Of a stretch of DNA of 64,000 nt, positions 1 through 9,400 are shown in pieces (the first letter of the stretch is position 1; each line of letters starts with the position of its first letter). The translations under genes were made by a program, and so were the position numbers. The stretch is taken from positions 1,656,501-1,720,500 of the forward strand of contig JAGMUV010000002.1 of NCBI GenBank assembly GCA_020744425.1, in the 5' to 3' direction. The notes beneath the pieces were generated by a model. That model was not told the DNA's origin, did not search any database, and saw only the letters and a program-made list of their open reading frames with translations. This DNA is from Dactylonectria macrodidyma (taxonomy: Eukaryota; Ascomycota; Sordariomycetes; Hypocreales; Nectriaceae).

Positions 1-442
1 TTCCTTTAACGCGCTTGGCGCCAGCAGCCGTGTTGACGCAAGCGATGAAGCGCGAGGGAAGCCGCTGGGGCACCTCCTCCATGGGGGTTGAGGCTCCGGA
101 CCTGGGCGTTTGCAGGGGCTTAGGGCCTTGCATCTCGGAGAGCGACGTCAGGATGCCGCTGAGAATGGCAACGCCCATGGTACCTGTGCCAGACGGCCCG
201 ATAATGAGTAACCTGGGCCTTCCACAAAGAGAAGAGAATGAATGGGGACGGGGATGGATGGATACCATCCCTACGGTACAGTACTAATAGAACATCTACA
301 CCAATACGGCGGACAGTACCGATACCGGAGACGTAGAATCCATCTTCACTGCCGCGGACATAGAAAATAACTTACCGCAGCCAAGGACGGCCATGGTGAG
401 GTCGGTCGACCCGTTAGAGCCATATGGTGTGAGGGCCATCAT
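1..442 (-). CDS. PRO3: Pyrroline-5-carboxylate reductase, N-terminal part (cut by window edge)
   Basis: The last step of proline synthesis: reduction of 1-pyrroline-5-carboxylate to proline with NAD(P)H, in the cytosol. Two exons are visible: 442-376 and 183-1, continuing past the left edge. The 192-bp intron (375-184) has a GTAAGT donor and CAG acceptor. Joining the exons gives the dinucleotide-binding start of the ProC family, LTMAVLGCGTMGVAILSGIL, with the Gly-x-Gly-x-x-Gly turn split by the intron. A serine/threonine/proline-rich insert follows, then RLPSRFIACVN, as in other filamentous ascomycetes. I chose the ATG at 442 because it has A at -3. An in-frame ATG at 484 (weak context) would add 14 residues, and the next ATG at 439 is equally possible. 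Family assignment is secure; only about 85 residues are visible. Confidence 0.88.
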
Positions 443-1891
443 CTTGGGCAAAGATGTGAGGCTTGTGGAGCTAGAAAGGGGCATCGAGGCGGGGAGTAGT
501 GAAGGGGAAGAAAACAATGGCAGAAATAGGGTGCACGACAACAACAACACTAATGAGTTGTTTTCGACGAGCAGTACCCAGGTAGGTAGTAGGTTGTAGA
601 GTAGATAGAGGCTAGTGGGGAGGGGGAAGCAGAAAATGATAGAGAGAGAGAGGACGAGAAGAGATGTGAGAAGTGAGAGGTTTATATAAAGGAAGACTGG
701 GCGAGACACAAAGGGAAAAAAGATTTGCAACTGAGGGCATAAGAACGGGTTTCTCGCCCGACCTGTTTACCTTGCCTTCCCTACCTTACCTCACCTCTTG
801 GGAAAATTGGCTGGCAGTAAGGAGCCTCCGCTGCCCAATGCACGGCGTCCCCGTATACAAAAAAGTCGGCAGAAACGGATAGGGGCCAACCTGGAAAGTT
901 GAGGGCAAATGAGAGCTTGTGCTGGGCCAAAGTCTCACCACCCGGGTCAACGCGTCAGGAGATGATGAGGCCTCGACGATGCGTGTTATTTTCGCATGGG
1001 CTTCCGATTCTTTCCCAACTGAGAAGCTGGCTCCGCCCCGCGAAACAGCCTTGGTGGCACTTGCCCCCCAAGGACCGCCGGTTGTGTGCAGGAAGGTGCG
1101 GTGCGAGCCCCTGGATTGTTCCCGCCTGGCCAGGCAAAACGCTTACTTCACCGGAATCCGGATGCGGCTAGGCTGCTGTACTACACCTTTCGGCACTCCC
1201 GGCCCGGTGTCTAGGGGCAGGCATGTTACTGTTCATGGCTGTGCGATGTATTTGCTGTGTGATGGATCACTTTCTGTATGATGGCTGAATGCATGCAGGT
1301 AAGACGAGACGAGACAAGAAATACCTATGGCAATGTCCGGTATCATACGGGGACGGCTTGAGGAAGCCTCGCGCCGTCTTTTCTGGCATGACTGTATCCA
1401 GTAAGTATCCAGTACGGTGTGGAGAGGATCAGGAACAACACCAAAGCAGTCAGCGGGGATGAGGCATGCACAGGTACCACGTATCTAGTTTGTGTGTGGG
1501 CAGGTGAACCCTGGTCTGGGAATCCACTCAGACGATAGCTCCTTGTCATCGTCAAACTTCCCCCAGACTCTAGGACTCCGGGTCAACTCAGGGCCTTACG
1601 CCAAATCCAAATGTCTTTTGACGTGTATATTGCTAAAGACACAGATCTTCTTCTCGCCTACTTACAAAACAGCATACTCATCTAACCATGACCAAGGTAA
1701 GGGAACATATGACGACAGCCCTCGTCTGGGGATAACTTTTTCTTCGCTCCGTGGCATATCATGACCCTCCCCCACTGACAAACTGCCTCTTCGTTGATAT
1801 TCAGACAAACTGCACAAAAGGAAATAATTGATGGCTATGCCGCCTCGTGAGTTTCCGCGCACTTCCCGCCAGTGCTAGTATTCGCTGGGAA
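443..1891. other. Intergenic: PRO3 upstream region and lectin 3' region
   Basis: About 1.45 kb without a supportable gene. The left part holds the TATA/CT element of PRO3. The rest has only short open frames without family resemblance or splice-consistent extension. I saw no tRNA-like A/B box pair. Confidence 0.6.
641..690 (-). promoter_or_regulatory. Putative core promoter of PRO3 (TATA box plus CT-rich tract)
   Basis: On the minus strand a perfect TATA element (TTTATATAAA, 681-690) is followed directly by a CT-rich run (about 660-641, seen as repeated AG on the plus strand). TATA followed by a pyrimidine tract just before the transcript start is a common layout in filamentous fungi. It lies about 200-240 bp upstream of the likely PRO3 start codon, which would give a 5' leader of roughly 150-200 nt. 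Inferred from motif and position only. Confidence 0.45.
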
Positions 1892-3032
1892 TTAGAACCG
1901 GTGCGACTTGCTCTTCGCGCGCCACGCCGTGAAGCCCACGTACGCACCGCCCACGACGATGATGAAGAGGATGATCTTGGTGAAGAACCAGGTCCAGCTG
2001 CCGCCCTTTGCTTTCTTGGAGTTCTTCTTTGCGTTCTTGCCTCGCTGCTTGCTTCCGGCCTGGCCAGCCTTGTTACCAGGCTGGATATACAGGTTCTTGG
2101 CCGTCACCGAGATGATGTCGTGGTTGTCGCTGAGCTCGCCCGTCTCGGCCGTGAAGCCGACGTAGGCAATGTTGGGGATCGCTGGGGGCTCCTCCTTGTC
2201 GAAGCACTGCATCCAGTCCTCCTCATCCTTGTATTGAAGCTCCAGCTTGAGCTGCTTGTCCTGGAAGTATGTCAGGCGCAGCTTGGTCGGGATGCTCGCG
2301 TGTCGGATGCCGCGAGCGGAGCAGCCGGCCAGCTCCGTGCTCTTGCCATCGTGAGCCTTGTCGTACGAGGTTTGGCCGTCACCGTACATGGCGCTGACGT
2401 AGGGGAAAACGACGCCGGGGCGGTTGTTCTTATACGTGTCGACAAAAATGCCGAGGCCCTCGAACTTGTCCGGGCCTCCAAAAACAGTTCCTGCTTGCGC
2501 GCGCTGGCGAGTGATCCACATGGCAAAGCCGTCGCCGTAGAGCTGATTCTTGCCAGAGATCTTGAACTCAACCTCCACCTGCCAGTTGGTCGCTGTCAGG
2601 GGTACTCGCGAGTACATCCAGCCCGCTTGCGATGGGCGATCCGAGGTCAGTCGGATGTACCTAGAATCCTGTCAACCGATTGTTCGTCCAAGAGTCGGGG
2701 GCTATGCAGCATACGAGTCCGTTCGAACGATGGTGTCTCCGCCAAAGTCATACCAGCGACTTTGCATGTCCGAGTCGAGGTAGGGCTGTTCGGAAGCTGT
2801 GTTAGCCAAGCTGTCCAGTCGTGATGATCGCGTGCGCCGCAACGAACCTGTTGAAGGGAGTGTGTCCTCAACTGAGAGGGCGAAAATGTCAGCAGGGAGC
2901 TCCAAGAACCAACCGCCGATCAAATGGCAACCATACCGTTATGCTCTTGACGTTTCCATCATCAGCGCTCTGGGCGCTCGCAGTCCAGGCGAACGCGCCC
3001 AGGAGCACAGCCGACAGCGAGGGCAGCCGCAT
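1892..3032 (-). CDS. L-type lectin cargo receptor (VIP36/ERGIC-53/Emp47 family)
   Basis: A type I membrane lectin of the early secretory pathway, expected to bind high-mannose glycoproteins and cycle between ER and Golgi. Exons on the minus strand: 3032-2937, 2871-2848, 2785-2715 and 2660-1892, giving 319 residues. The protein starts with a signal peptide (MRLPSLSAVLLGAFAWTASA). The luminal carbohydrate-recognition domain follows, with SQPYLDSD-type start (here QQPYLDSDM), RWYDFGGDT, YIRLTSDRPSQAGW, YGDGFAMWIT and a Ca/sugar-binding loop GLGIFVDTYKN. A lysine-rich stalk, one transmembrane helix (about residues 286-310) and a nine-residue basic tail ending in RF complete it. The tail lacks the KKFF or KRFY signal of the animal proteins. 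Exon 2 is only 24 nt. The first intron donor is GTATGG and the others are GTTCGT and GTATGC, so boundaries rest on reading frame and on the conserved join. Family is secure; the exact paralogue is not. Confidence 0.9.
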
Positions 3033-3700
3033 GATGGCTCAAGTCCGTCTATTCCAAGCTCTTGTGCACGCACAAAGGGGCCCAATCGGGATCTCGGCTC
3101 GGGATATGGGTCGGGGCGCACGCTGTCTCGTAAAGCGTGACCGTGGTTCGCAAGTTGCTTGTTGGAGGCGGACGTCGTTGTGACGTTGTGGGTAGAGGAT
3201 AACTGAGAGCTGCTAGCACAAGTGTCCTCTTTACGCAGGGTCGCCGACAACCGTTTGAGGTGTGGCTTTCCACTGCGACGAATCTGTTCTCTCTTCTTAG
3301 TGTGGCGCTAGGTTGTGGCAATGGCCAGTGGACAGCATGGCTTCCAGTGGACAGCAGGGCTTCCAGTGGGGCCTCTAGGCGTGAACAGTGGTGTGCCACG
3401 CCACAAGTGGCATAAACAAGCCCGCCGAGGTACCATTTTAGTGGCAGCTTGCTCCAGCCCCACTGTCAACCTCGTCCTTTAGGTTGCCCTCAAGCAATCC
3501 AATTATCCATACCTTAGCCTGCCAGGTTCTAGTTGTAAAGCTTCATGCGCCATCAGAGTCGCTGACCATCCGAACTTCCGAGACAATTCGGGTTTTCGGC
3601 TCACTGCTTCCCAAAGGCCATATACGGACCAGGCGCACAAACACATCCGCTACAGACACATCCACCACAGATACGAACAAGTAGTCTGTCCGCATTCATC
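3033..3700. other. Intergenic, divergent promoter region between lectin and CTK3
   Basis: About 670 bp shared by two divergent genes. It contains a short 19-bp tandem repeat (3325-3369). I saw no further gene. Confidence 0.6.
3325..3369. repeat. 19-bp tandem repeat, about 2.4 copies
   Basis: Units start at 3325 and 3344 with one mismatch (CCAGTGGACAGCATGGCTT against CCAGTGGACAGCAGGGCTT), followed by a partial third copy CCAGTGG at 3363-3369. It lies in the shared upstream region of the lectin and CTK3 genes. Confidence 0.8.
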
Positions 3701-4586
3701 ATGGCTGATCCGTTCGAAGTCCGCATGCGCTTCACGGCGCAGCTGCAGCACCTCAACGCATCAGTCGCTTCCGCCCAGAAAGCTGCTCAGTATGCCCTCA
3801 GATACAAAGACATGGACGAAGATCTACATTCGTGCATCCTAGAACAGCTTGAGCGGGTAACAAGGTCCCCGATCATGTATCGTCTACCACTGCTAACATG
3901 CATGCCCAGAACAACATGAATACCCGCGCCAATATCATGTACTTCATCGAGCACTTTCTTGACTTGGCGCAACGAGATGGCCATACTGATTACATCCGTA
4001 TGATGCAGCGAGACATCATTCGTGTTGTGGACGCTGTTGCTCCTGACGATGGGTCCGGCGCGGCAAATGTCAAAGTCGTACGAAAGGTAAGCGGTCTCCT
4101 AGGCCACATGAAACGCACGCCACTTGTGCCTGAAGACTCACTCTCAAACAGGTACTACACGGTCTTTTAGGAAAGGGGTATCTAGAGATCCAGGCCGTCA
4201 GTCAGATCGAAGATGTTATCAAGGAACGTGAAACCAATGTCGACGACCTTGGCCTCAACTCGCCAAATGGTGATGTTGAGATGACAGACAATCCCCCCTC
4301 ACAAACTATGCCTAAACCAGGCCGACGGACTGCACCTCAGCGGCTGGACAAACGGCAGGTAGAACAGCGCATTGAGGAAGACCGAGAGCGTCACAAGCGT
4401 GAGCGCGAAAGCATCTGGGCCATCCCCAAAGTTGATAACGCGGAAATGGACAAGCTTTGGGAGGAAACGAGCGATTTTGGGGAGGACGATGACCGGCTAC
4501 TCACTGAGGAGCTGGATGCGTTCCGGAAAGAGATGGAGACACAAACTTGCAAGCATGAACAGGCGTCAAATGGAACTCACCACTGA
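3701..4586 (+). CDS. CTK3: CTD kinase I gamma subunit (Ctk3), CID-like domain protein
   Basis: Non-catalytic gamma subunit of the CTDK-I complex, which phosphorylates Ser2 of the RNA polymerase II C-terminal repeat during elongation. Exons 3701-3856, 3910-4086 and 4152-4586 give 255 residues. Introns are 53 and 65 bp with GTAACA and GTAAGC donors and CAG acceptors. The N-terminal half is an all-helical CID-like fold: it begins MADPFEVRMRFTAQLQHLNAS, with KAAQYALRY and LHSCILEQLE matching the Ctk3 family pattern. A charged linker follows. The C-terminal third has RQVEQRIEEDRERHKRERES and WAIPKVDN, then an acidic helix around LWEETSDFGEDDD. The start ATG lies directly downstream of in-frame stops. 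The kinase (Ctk1) and cyclin (Ctk2) genes are not in this window. Assignment rests on recognised family sequence, not a search. Confidence 0.88.
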
Positions 4587-4911
4587 TTGCGGACTATGAT
4601 GCTTACAATTGCATTCTGGCGGCGTTCGGATTCGTGTTTGCTGCGAGGCCTGGAAAAGAATCGAGATACCACGGGTTCACGGGAATGATCAGGGAGAGTA
4701 GAAATCACCACCAATCTCATTAGCTGTGAGATATGATTTTTGATTAATGGAGAAAAAGTAAATATCCAGTGAATATACCAGGGCATTCCACATTGCATCA
4801 TCATGTTTATGAGGTACATGTTGTTAGATACTAGTACATATGATTTTGTACATGCAATCCAGCCTTCTATCGTCTCAGTTTGACCGTTTCGCGCCATTGC
4901 AGGATTCAACT
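4587..4911. other. Intergenic, convergent 3' regions of CTK3 and MRPL12
   Basis: About 325 bp of AT-rich sequence between two converging genes. It presumably contains both 3' UTRs and polyadenylation sites. Nothing else seen. Confidence 0.6.
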
Positions 4912-5518
4912 TTAATCCATGACAACAGTGCCACCCAGCTCCTTCATCAAGGCGATGATCTTCTCCGCATCTTCCTTTGGCACGTTCTCCTTCATCATCT
5001 TGGGCGCACTCTCGACGAACTTCTTGCTGTCCACCAGGCTCAGGCCGAGCATGTTCTTGATCTCTTTGATGACCTTGGCCTTGGAGGCAGGCTCGAATGA
5101 TTGCAACTTGAGGGTGAAGAGCGACTTCTCGGCTGCGGCGGGCGCCGCCTCCTCGGCCTCCTCGGCGGCGGCAGCGGGAGCAGGAGCGGCGGCGGCGGCG
5201 AATCCACCTACGGGCAGGTCGGGGATGTTGAGGGTGGCCTATGGAGGGGAAGATGAGGTCAGCGGGCCTTGTCTCGCACCAATTGAGTCGCACAACTCAT
5301 ACCTTGAGGCTAGACACAAGGTCGGCAGTCTCCAGGAGGGTCAACTGGCTGATCTGGTCGACAATGGTCTGGATCTTGGGGTTGGTGGGAGCTGCCTCGG
5401 TCGAGTTCCACCTCCTTGACGTCGCGTGGACGCGGAGAAGTTGTGCGGGGGCCTGGACGCTGGAGGATCTGAGCTGGTGAGCCCAGCTCTGTACGGCGTA
5501 CCGGAAAGACATGGCCAT
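4912..5518 (-). CDS. MNP1: Mitochondrial large ribosomal subunit protein bL12m (L7/L12)
   Basis: Mitochondrial homologue of bacterial L7/L12, the stalk protein that recruits translation factors to the ribosome. Exons 5518-5303 and 5238-4912 give 180 residues. The 64-bp intron has a GTATGA donor and TAG acceptor. Visible parts: an arginine-rich presequence (residues 1 to about 40, ending near SRRWNSTEA); an N-terminal dimerisation segment (PKIQTIVDQISQLTLLETADLVSSLK); an alanine/glutamate hinge after the intron (AAAAAPAPAAAAEEAEEAAP); and a C-terminal globular domain with SKAKVIKEIKNMLGLSLVDSKKFVES and the ending EKIIALMKELGGTVVMD. I chose the ATG at 5518 because it begins the typical presequence. 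The open frame runs further upstream but has no better start. Nuclear-encoded and mitochondrially imported. Confidence 0.93.
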
Positions 5519-6447
5519 TGTTGCGAGGGGGATTGGGCTGAGGGGGCTCAATTCGTGGGTTCGAGAGTCGTCGCGTGCGGGCGTCTGATGGGACGTCTTG
5601 AAGATTTTCGAAGCTGTCGACAATGCTGAGTGGCTAGCGGCTCCGTCACGTGGTTGTGTCAGTCCGTGCACCCTTTCGTCCTCACACCACTTTAAGAAGA
5701 TATTGTTAAACAGTCGGGGTGCTTGGAGGGTTATTTGTTTTCGAGTTCATTGCGTTGAAGAAAATAATTAGAACATATGCTATGAAAGGGCTATGCTACT
5801 TGATTTATATAACAGTGCCGGATCATGTTGGAGGAGAAGAAACACCCGCTCATGAGACCACCGAGAGGCCTGAGGTCTTCACACAGCCTTCTTAGAGCAA
5901 CTCTAACCTAACTAAAATGTCTTCAGATCCATATTCAATATATACAGGTGGATATGTATGGATCCAGGCTCATATATGTGAAATTAATCGACTCGCTATT
6001 AAACACGTACCCAGGCATAAAGCGCCCTCAACTTCTAGGTTTCGGCTTTCTGGGCAGACTCAACGTAGACTAACCGGTCTAGTTAAGTGTTAGAATCTCG
6101 ATATTTGTGAGCAAGTTCTCCTTGAACCCAGAAAGAGTCACGAAGGAAAGAAAAAAAAGGGCCAATCATGCACTACAGCTCTCCTTGCTTAAAAAGGTAT
6201 ATTACAAAATTGTCTACACCAACCTAACTGTCGCAACTGCAGGCAACGACAGTCATCTCCAGGGTAAGGTTGCTGGTCTTGACGGGTTTGGATCAGGTAG
6301 TGGGACAGCGGGGATCTGATTGGCCCGGAAATTCGTGGTGCCAGCGCCGAAGAAAGATCCCTGCCGCTCAGAAAAAAGTTCCCAAGCTGTGTGAGGTGAA
6401 TGAAATCAACAGCGCCGACAGCAAAAAACGTCAACACAGACGCAACC
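5519..6447. other. Intergenic, divergent promoter region of MRPL12 and MDN1
   Basis: About 930 bp. The middle part (5700-6000) is AT-rich. Just before MDN1 there is a candidate 5'-leader intron (6197-6242). No other gene is supportable. Confidence 0.55.
6197..6242 (+). other. Candidate 5'-UTR intron of MDN1
   Basis: A 46-bp segment with donor GTATAT, a branch-like CTAAC (in ACCTAACTG) about 15 nt before the end, and a GCAG acceptor. It lies about 205 bp upstream of the likely start codon. Size and motifs match the other introns of the window, but no coding frame tests it. Confidence 0.3.
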
Positions 6448-9400
6448 ATGGCCATGGTTGACGTCTCGCGGCAGAGGAGGTCGCTTCTCCAGGATGCGAC
6501 TGTATTGGAACATCTGCCCTCAGAATTACTGGCCATTTTCAAAGACCAGGCTTCGACGAAACTGCTTGATGCTGCTTCACAGGCAGCTCTGAACCCGCCA
6601 CTTACAGAGCGGATCTTTGCGCATTTTGAGCAGGTCTTTCCCGACCTCTGCGCACGATGGATTCTCAACCAAGGAGACGAGCAACAACGAACACGAATAT
6701 ACTCGGCGCTGGCTAAGCTGCTACCATTTGCGCCCTACCTCTCAACCTTCTTCGAGATTCCATCTCTCGGCCAATTGTCATTGACCAACTCACCCGCCTT
6801 GCGCCTTCCCCCCCCCAAGCTTGTCCAGGACTCATTCGCCACAGCCGACGACGTTCTGTTACAGAAACTTCTCATTTCATGGAGACTGATCAGCTTTGAT
6901 TCACGCAACTTTGCCAGCCTAGCCTCACCGGCATTTTTGCAAGAATTGTTCCACCATGAAAACAAGGCCATTCGATATCTTGCCATCCGAGTTTTCACCC
7001 AGCTACTTCACGGCTCAGACTGGAAATTGGAGGCTCTCATCCAAGAGCACATTGGGAAAGACACGGCCGTTATTGCAGACTTTGATGGTAGATCGATTGA
7101 CTATGCCTTCTTATCACTACACGAACACGCCCGAGTAAAGTCCGTCAACTCTCTTCGTCAACGACTCCAGTCAGTGCAGGAGCATGATCATAGCGAGTCT
7201 CCATGTGTGCAATCACTTACTCCATACGTTGTATCCTACGGCAATGTCATCCTGCCACGCCCTCTTGGGCCTACGGGTGAGGCCTCGAGCATTGTCCTGA
7301 CCTCCACAACAACGGGAAACCTTGAGCGCCTGGCGACAATGCTCCGAGGTTCCGACCCCATCCTTCTTCATGGTCTACCCGGCGTAGGAAAGACTGCCCT
7401 TGTTCATGAAATGGCCAAACAGCTTGGCATGTATTCCAACATGGTGACCCTGCACCTGAATGAGCAGACAGATGCCAAGATGCTCATCGGCCTCTACTCA
7501 ACAGATACGAAGCCGGGAAGCTTCTCATGGCGCCCTGGTGTTTTGACAACTGCGGTACGAGAGGGAAGATGGGTGCTAGTGGAGGATCTCGACCGCGCCC
7601 CGACCGAGGTATTGAGCACACTCCTCCCCTTGATCGAGCGCAAAGAACTCCTCATTCCGAGTCGAGGAGAGAGGATCCAGGCAGCCAGCAGCTTTCGACT
7701 ATTTGCGACTGTCAGAACGTCGCGAGGGATGAACGGACGAGAAAATCTGCCCAGTCTTGTGGGAATTCGCTTTTGGCAGTCGCTCTACACACATTCACTC
7801 GAACAGTCCGAGCTCGAGGATGTTGTGGTACAGACTTACCCCATTCTTCGAAAATATCTCCCGGGAATTTTGGCAGTCTTTGACCGCCTCTCCCGTATCA
7901 GCAGAAACCCGGGGTCAATGTCGAGGGGTCGCAACACCATGGATCGCCAAATGACCCTGAGGGATCTTCTGAAATGGTGCCGTAGACTGCGAGAGTGTCT
8001 ACTTGCTGCTGGCTCTACATCTGGGGACGAGCCTATTAGTGAGACTACTCGTGATTGGATGTTCATGGAGGCTGTTGATTGCTTTCTCGGAAGTTGCCCT
8101 GACCAAGAGCTCGGTAAGCAACTGATCTACGCGATCGCTGAAGAGATGCAGCTCCCCAAAGACCGGGCAGAACACTACATCTCTGCCAATATACCCCCTT
8201 TGGAGGAGACCGAGACACAGTTTAGCATTGGACGAGTGGTATTACGGAAGAAAAAGCTCTCCAGTCGAGTCCAGAAGTCAAAGCAACCATTTGCCAGCAC
8301 AGCACACGCCAAGAAGCTCTTGGAACAGATTGCTGTCGCTGTCAAGCTGAACGAGCCAGTATTACTCGTAGGAGAAACTGGTATTGGAAAGACAACTGTT
8401 GTGCAGCAGCTAGCGGCATCACTCGGTCACAAACTAATCGCCGTCAACCTTTCCCAGCAAAGTGAGGTAGGAGATCTTCTTGGTGGCTTCAAGCCAGTCA
8501 ACATGCGATCCTTGGCGGTCCCCTTAAAAGAAGAGTTCGAAGATTTGTTTTCTGCGACCGGAATATCCGCATCTAAGAATCAGAAGTACCTTGAACAGAT
8601 CGGGAAATCCTTTGCCAAAAACCAGTGGTCAAGGGTGTCAAAGCTATGGAAAGAAGCCCCAAAGATGTTTAGCAAGATTGTGAAGGAGCTTGAGCGGGTA
8701 CAGGCTGAGCAGGCAGACACTCGGAATGGTGACGAGCAACCTACAAAGCGACGAAAAACCCAATCAAAACTCCAAACACTCCTCGACTTGCGGCCTCGAT
8801 GGGATACGTTCGCTCGTAATCTTGAACAGTTCGACGTCCAGATCTCAGGAGGCTCTGACAGCTTTGCCTTTTCCTTCGTAGAGGGAAACATGGTCAAGGC
8901 AGTCCGGAACGGCGACTGGGTACTTTTGGATGAGATCAACCTGGCATCACCAGACACTCTGGAAAGCATTGCGGATCTCTTGACCGGTTCCGATGAGAGA
9001 CCATGCATATTGTTGTCAGAAACAGGAGAGATTGAGAAGATCGAAGCGCACCCTAACTTTCGCATCTTTGGAGCAATGAACCCAGCTACTGATATCGGGA
9101 AGCGTGATCTGCCTATTGGAATCAGGTCAAGATTTACCGAGCTCTACGTTTCAAGTCCCGATAAAGACCTCAAGGACCTTCTTACCATCATCAAAACCTA
9201 CCTAGGAAGCAGCAGCATCAAGACCGACCAAGCAGCTGACGACATCGCACGCCTCTACCTGAACACTAAACGTCTAGCCGAAGAGAAGAGATTGGTCGAT
9301 GGCGCGAATGAGGTCCCTCATTTCAGTCTTCGAACTCTAACCCGAGTCCTGAGTTATGTGAATACAATCGCCCCTTTATATGGCGTACGGAGAGCTTTGT

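Noticed and set aside
1847..2824. 325-codon open frame on the plus strand
   Set aside because: It is exactly antisense to the lectin gene, is Leu/Val/Arg-rich as expected of a reverse complement, and has no family motif.
4577..5293. 238-codon minus-strand open frame over MRPL12
   Set aside because: An out-of-frame reading of the L7/L12 coding exon and its intron, full of Arg/Gly low complexity.
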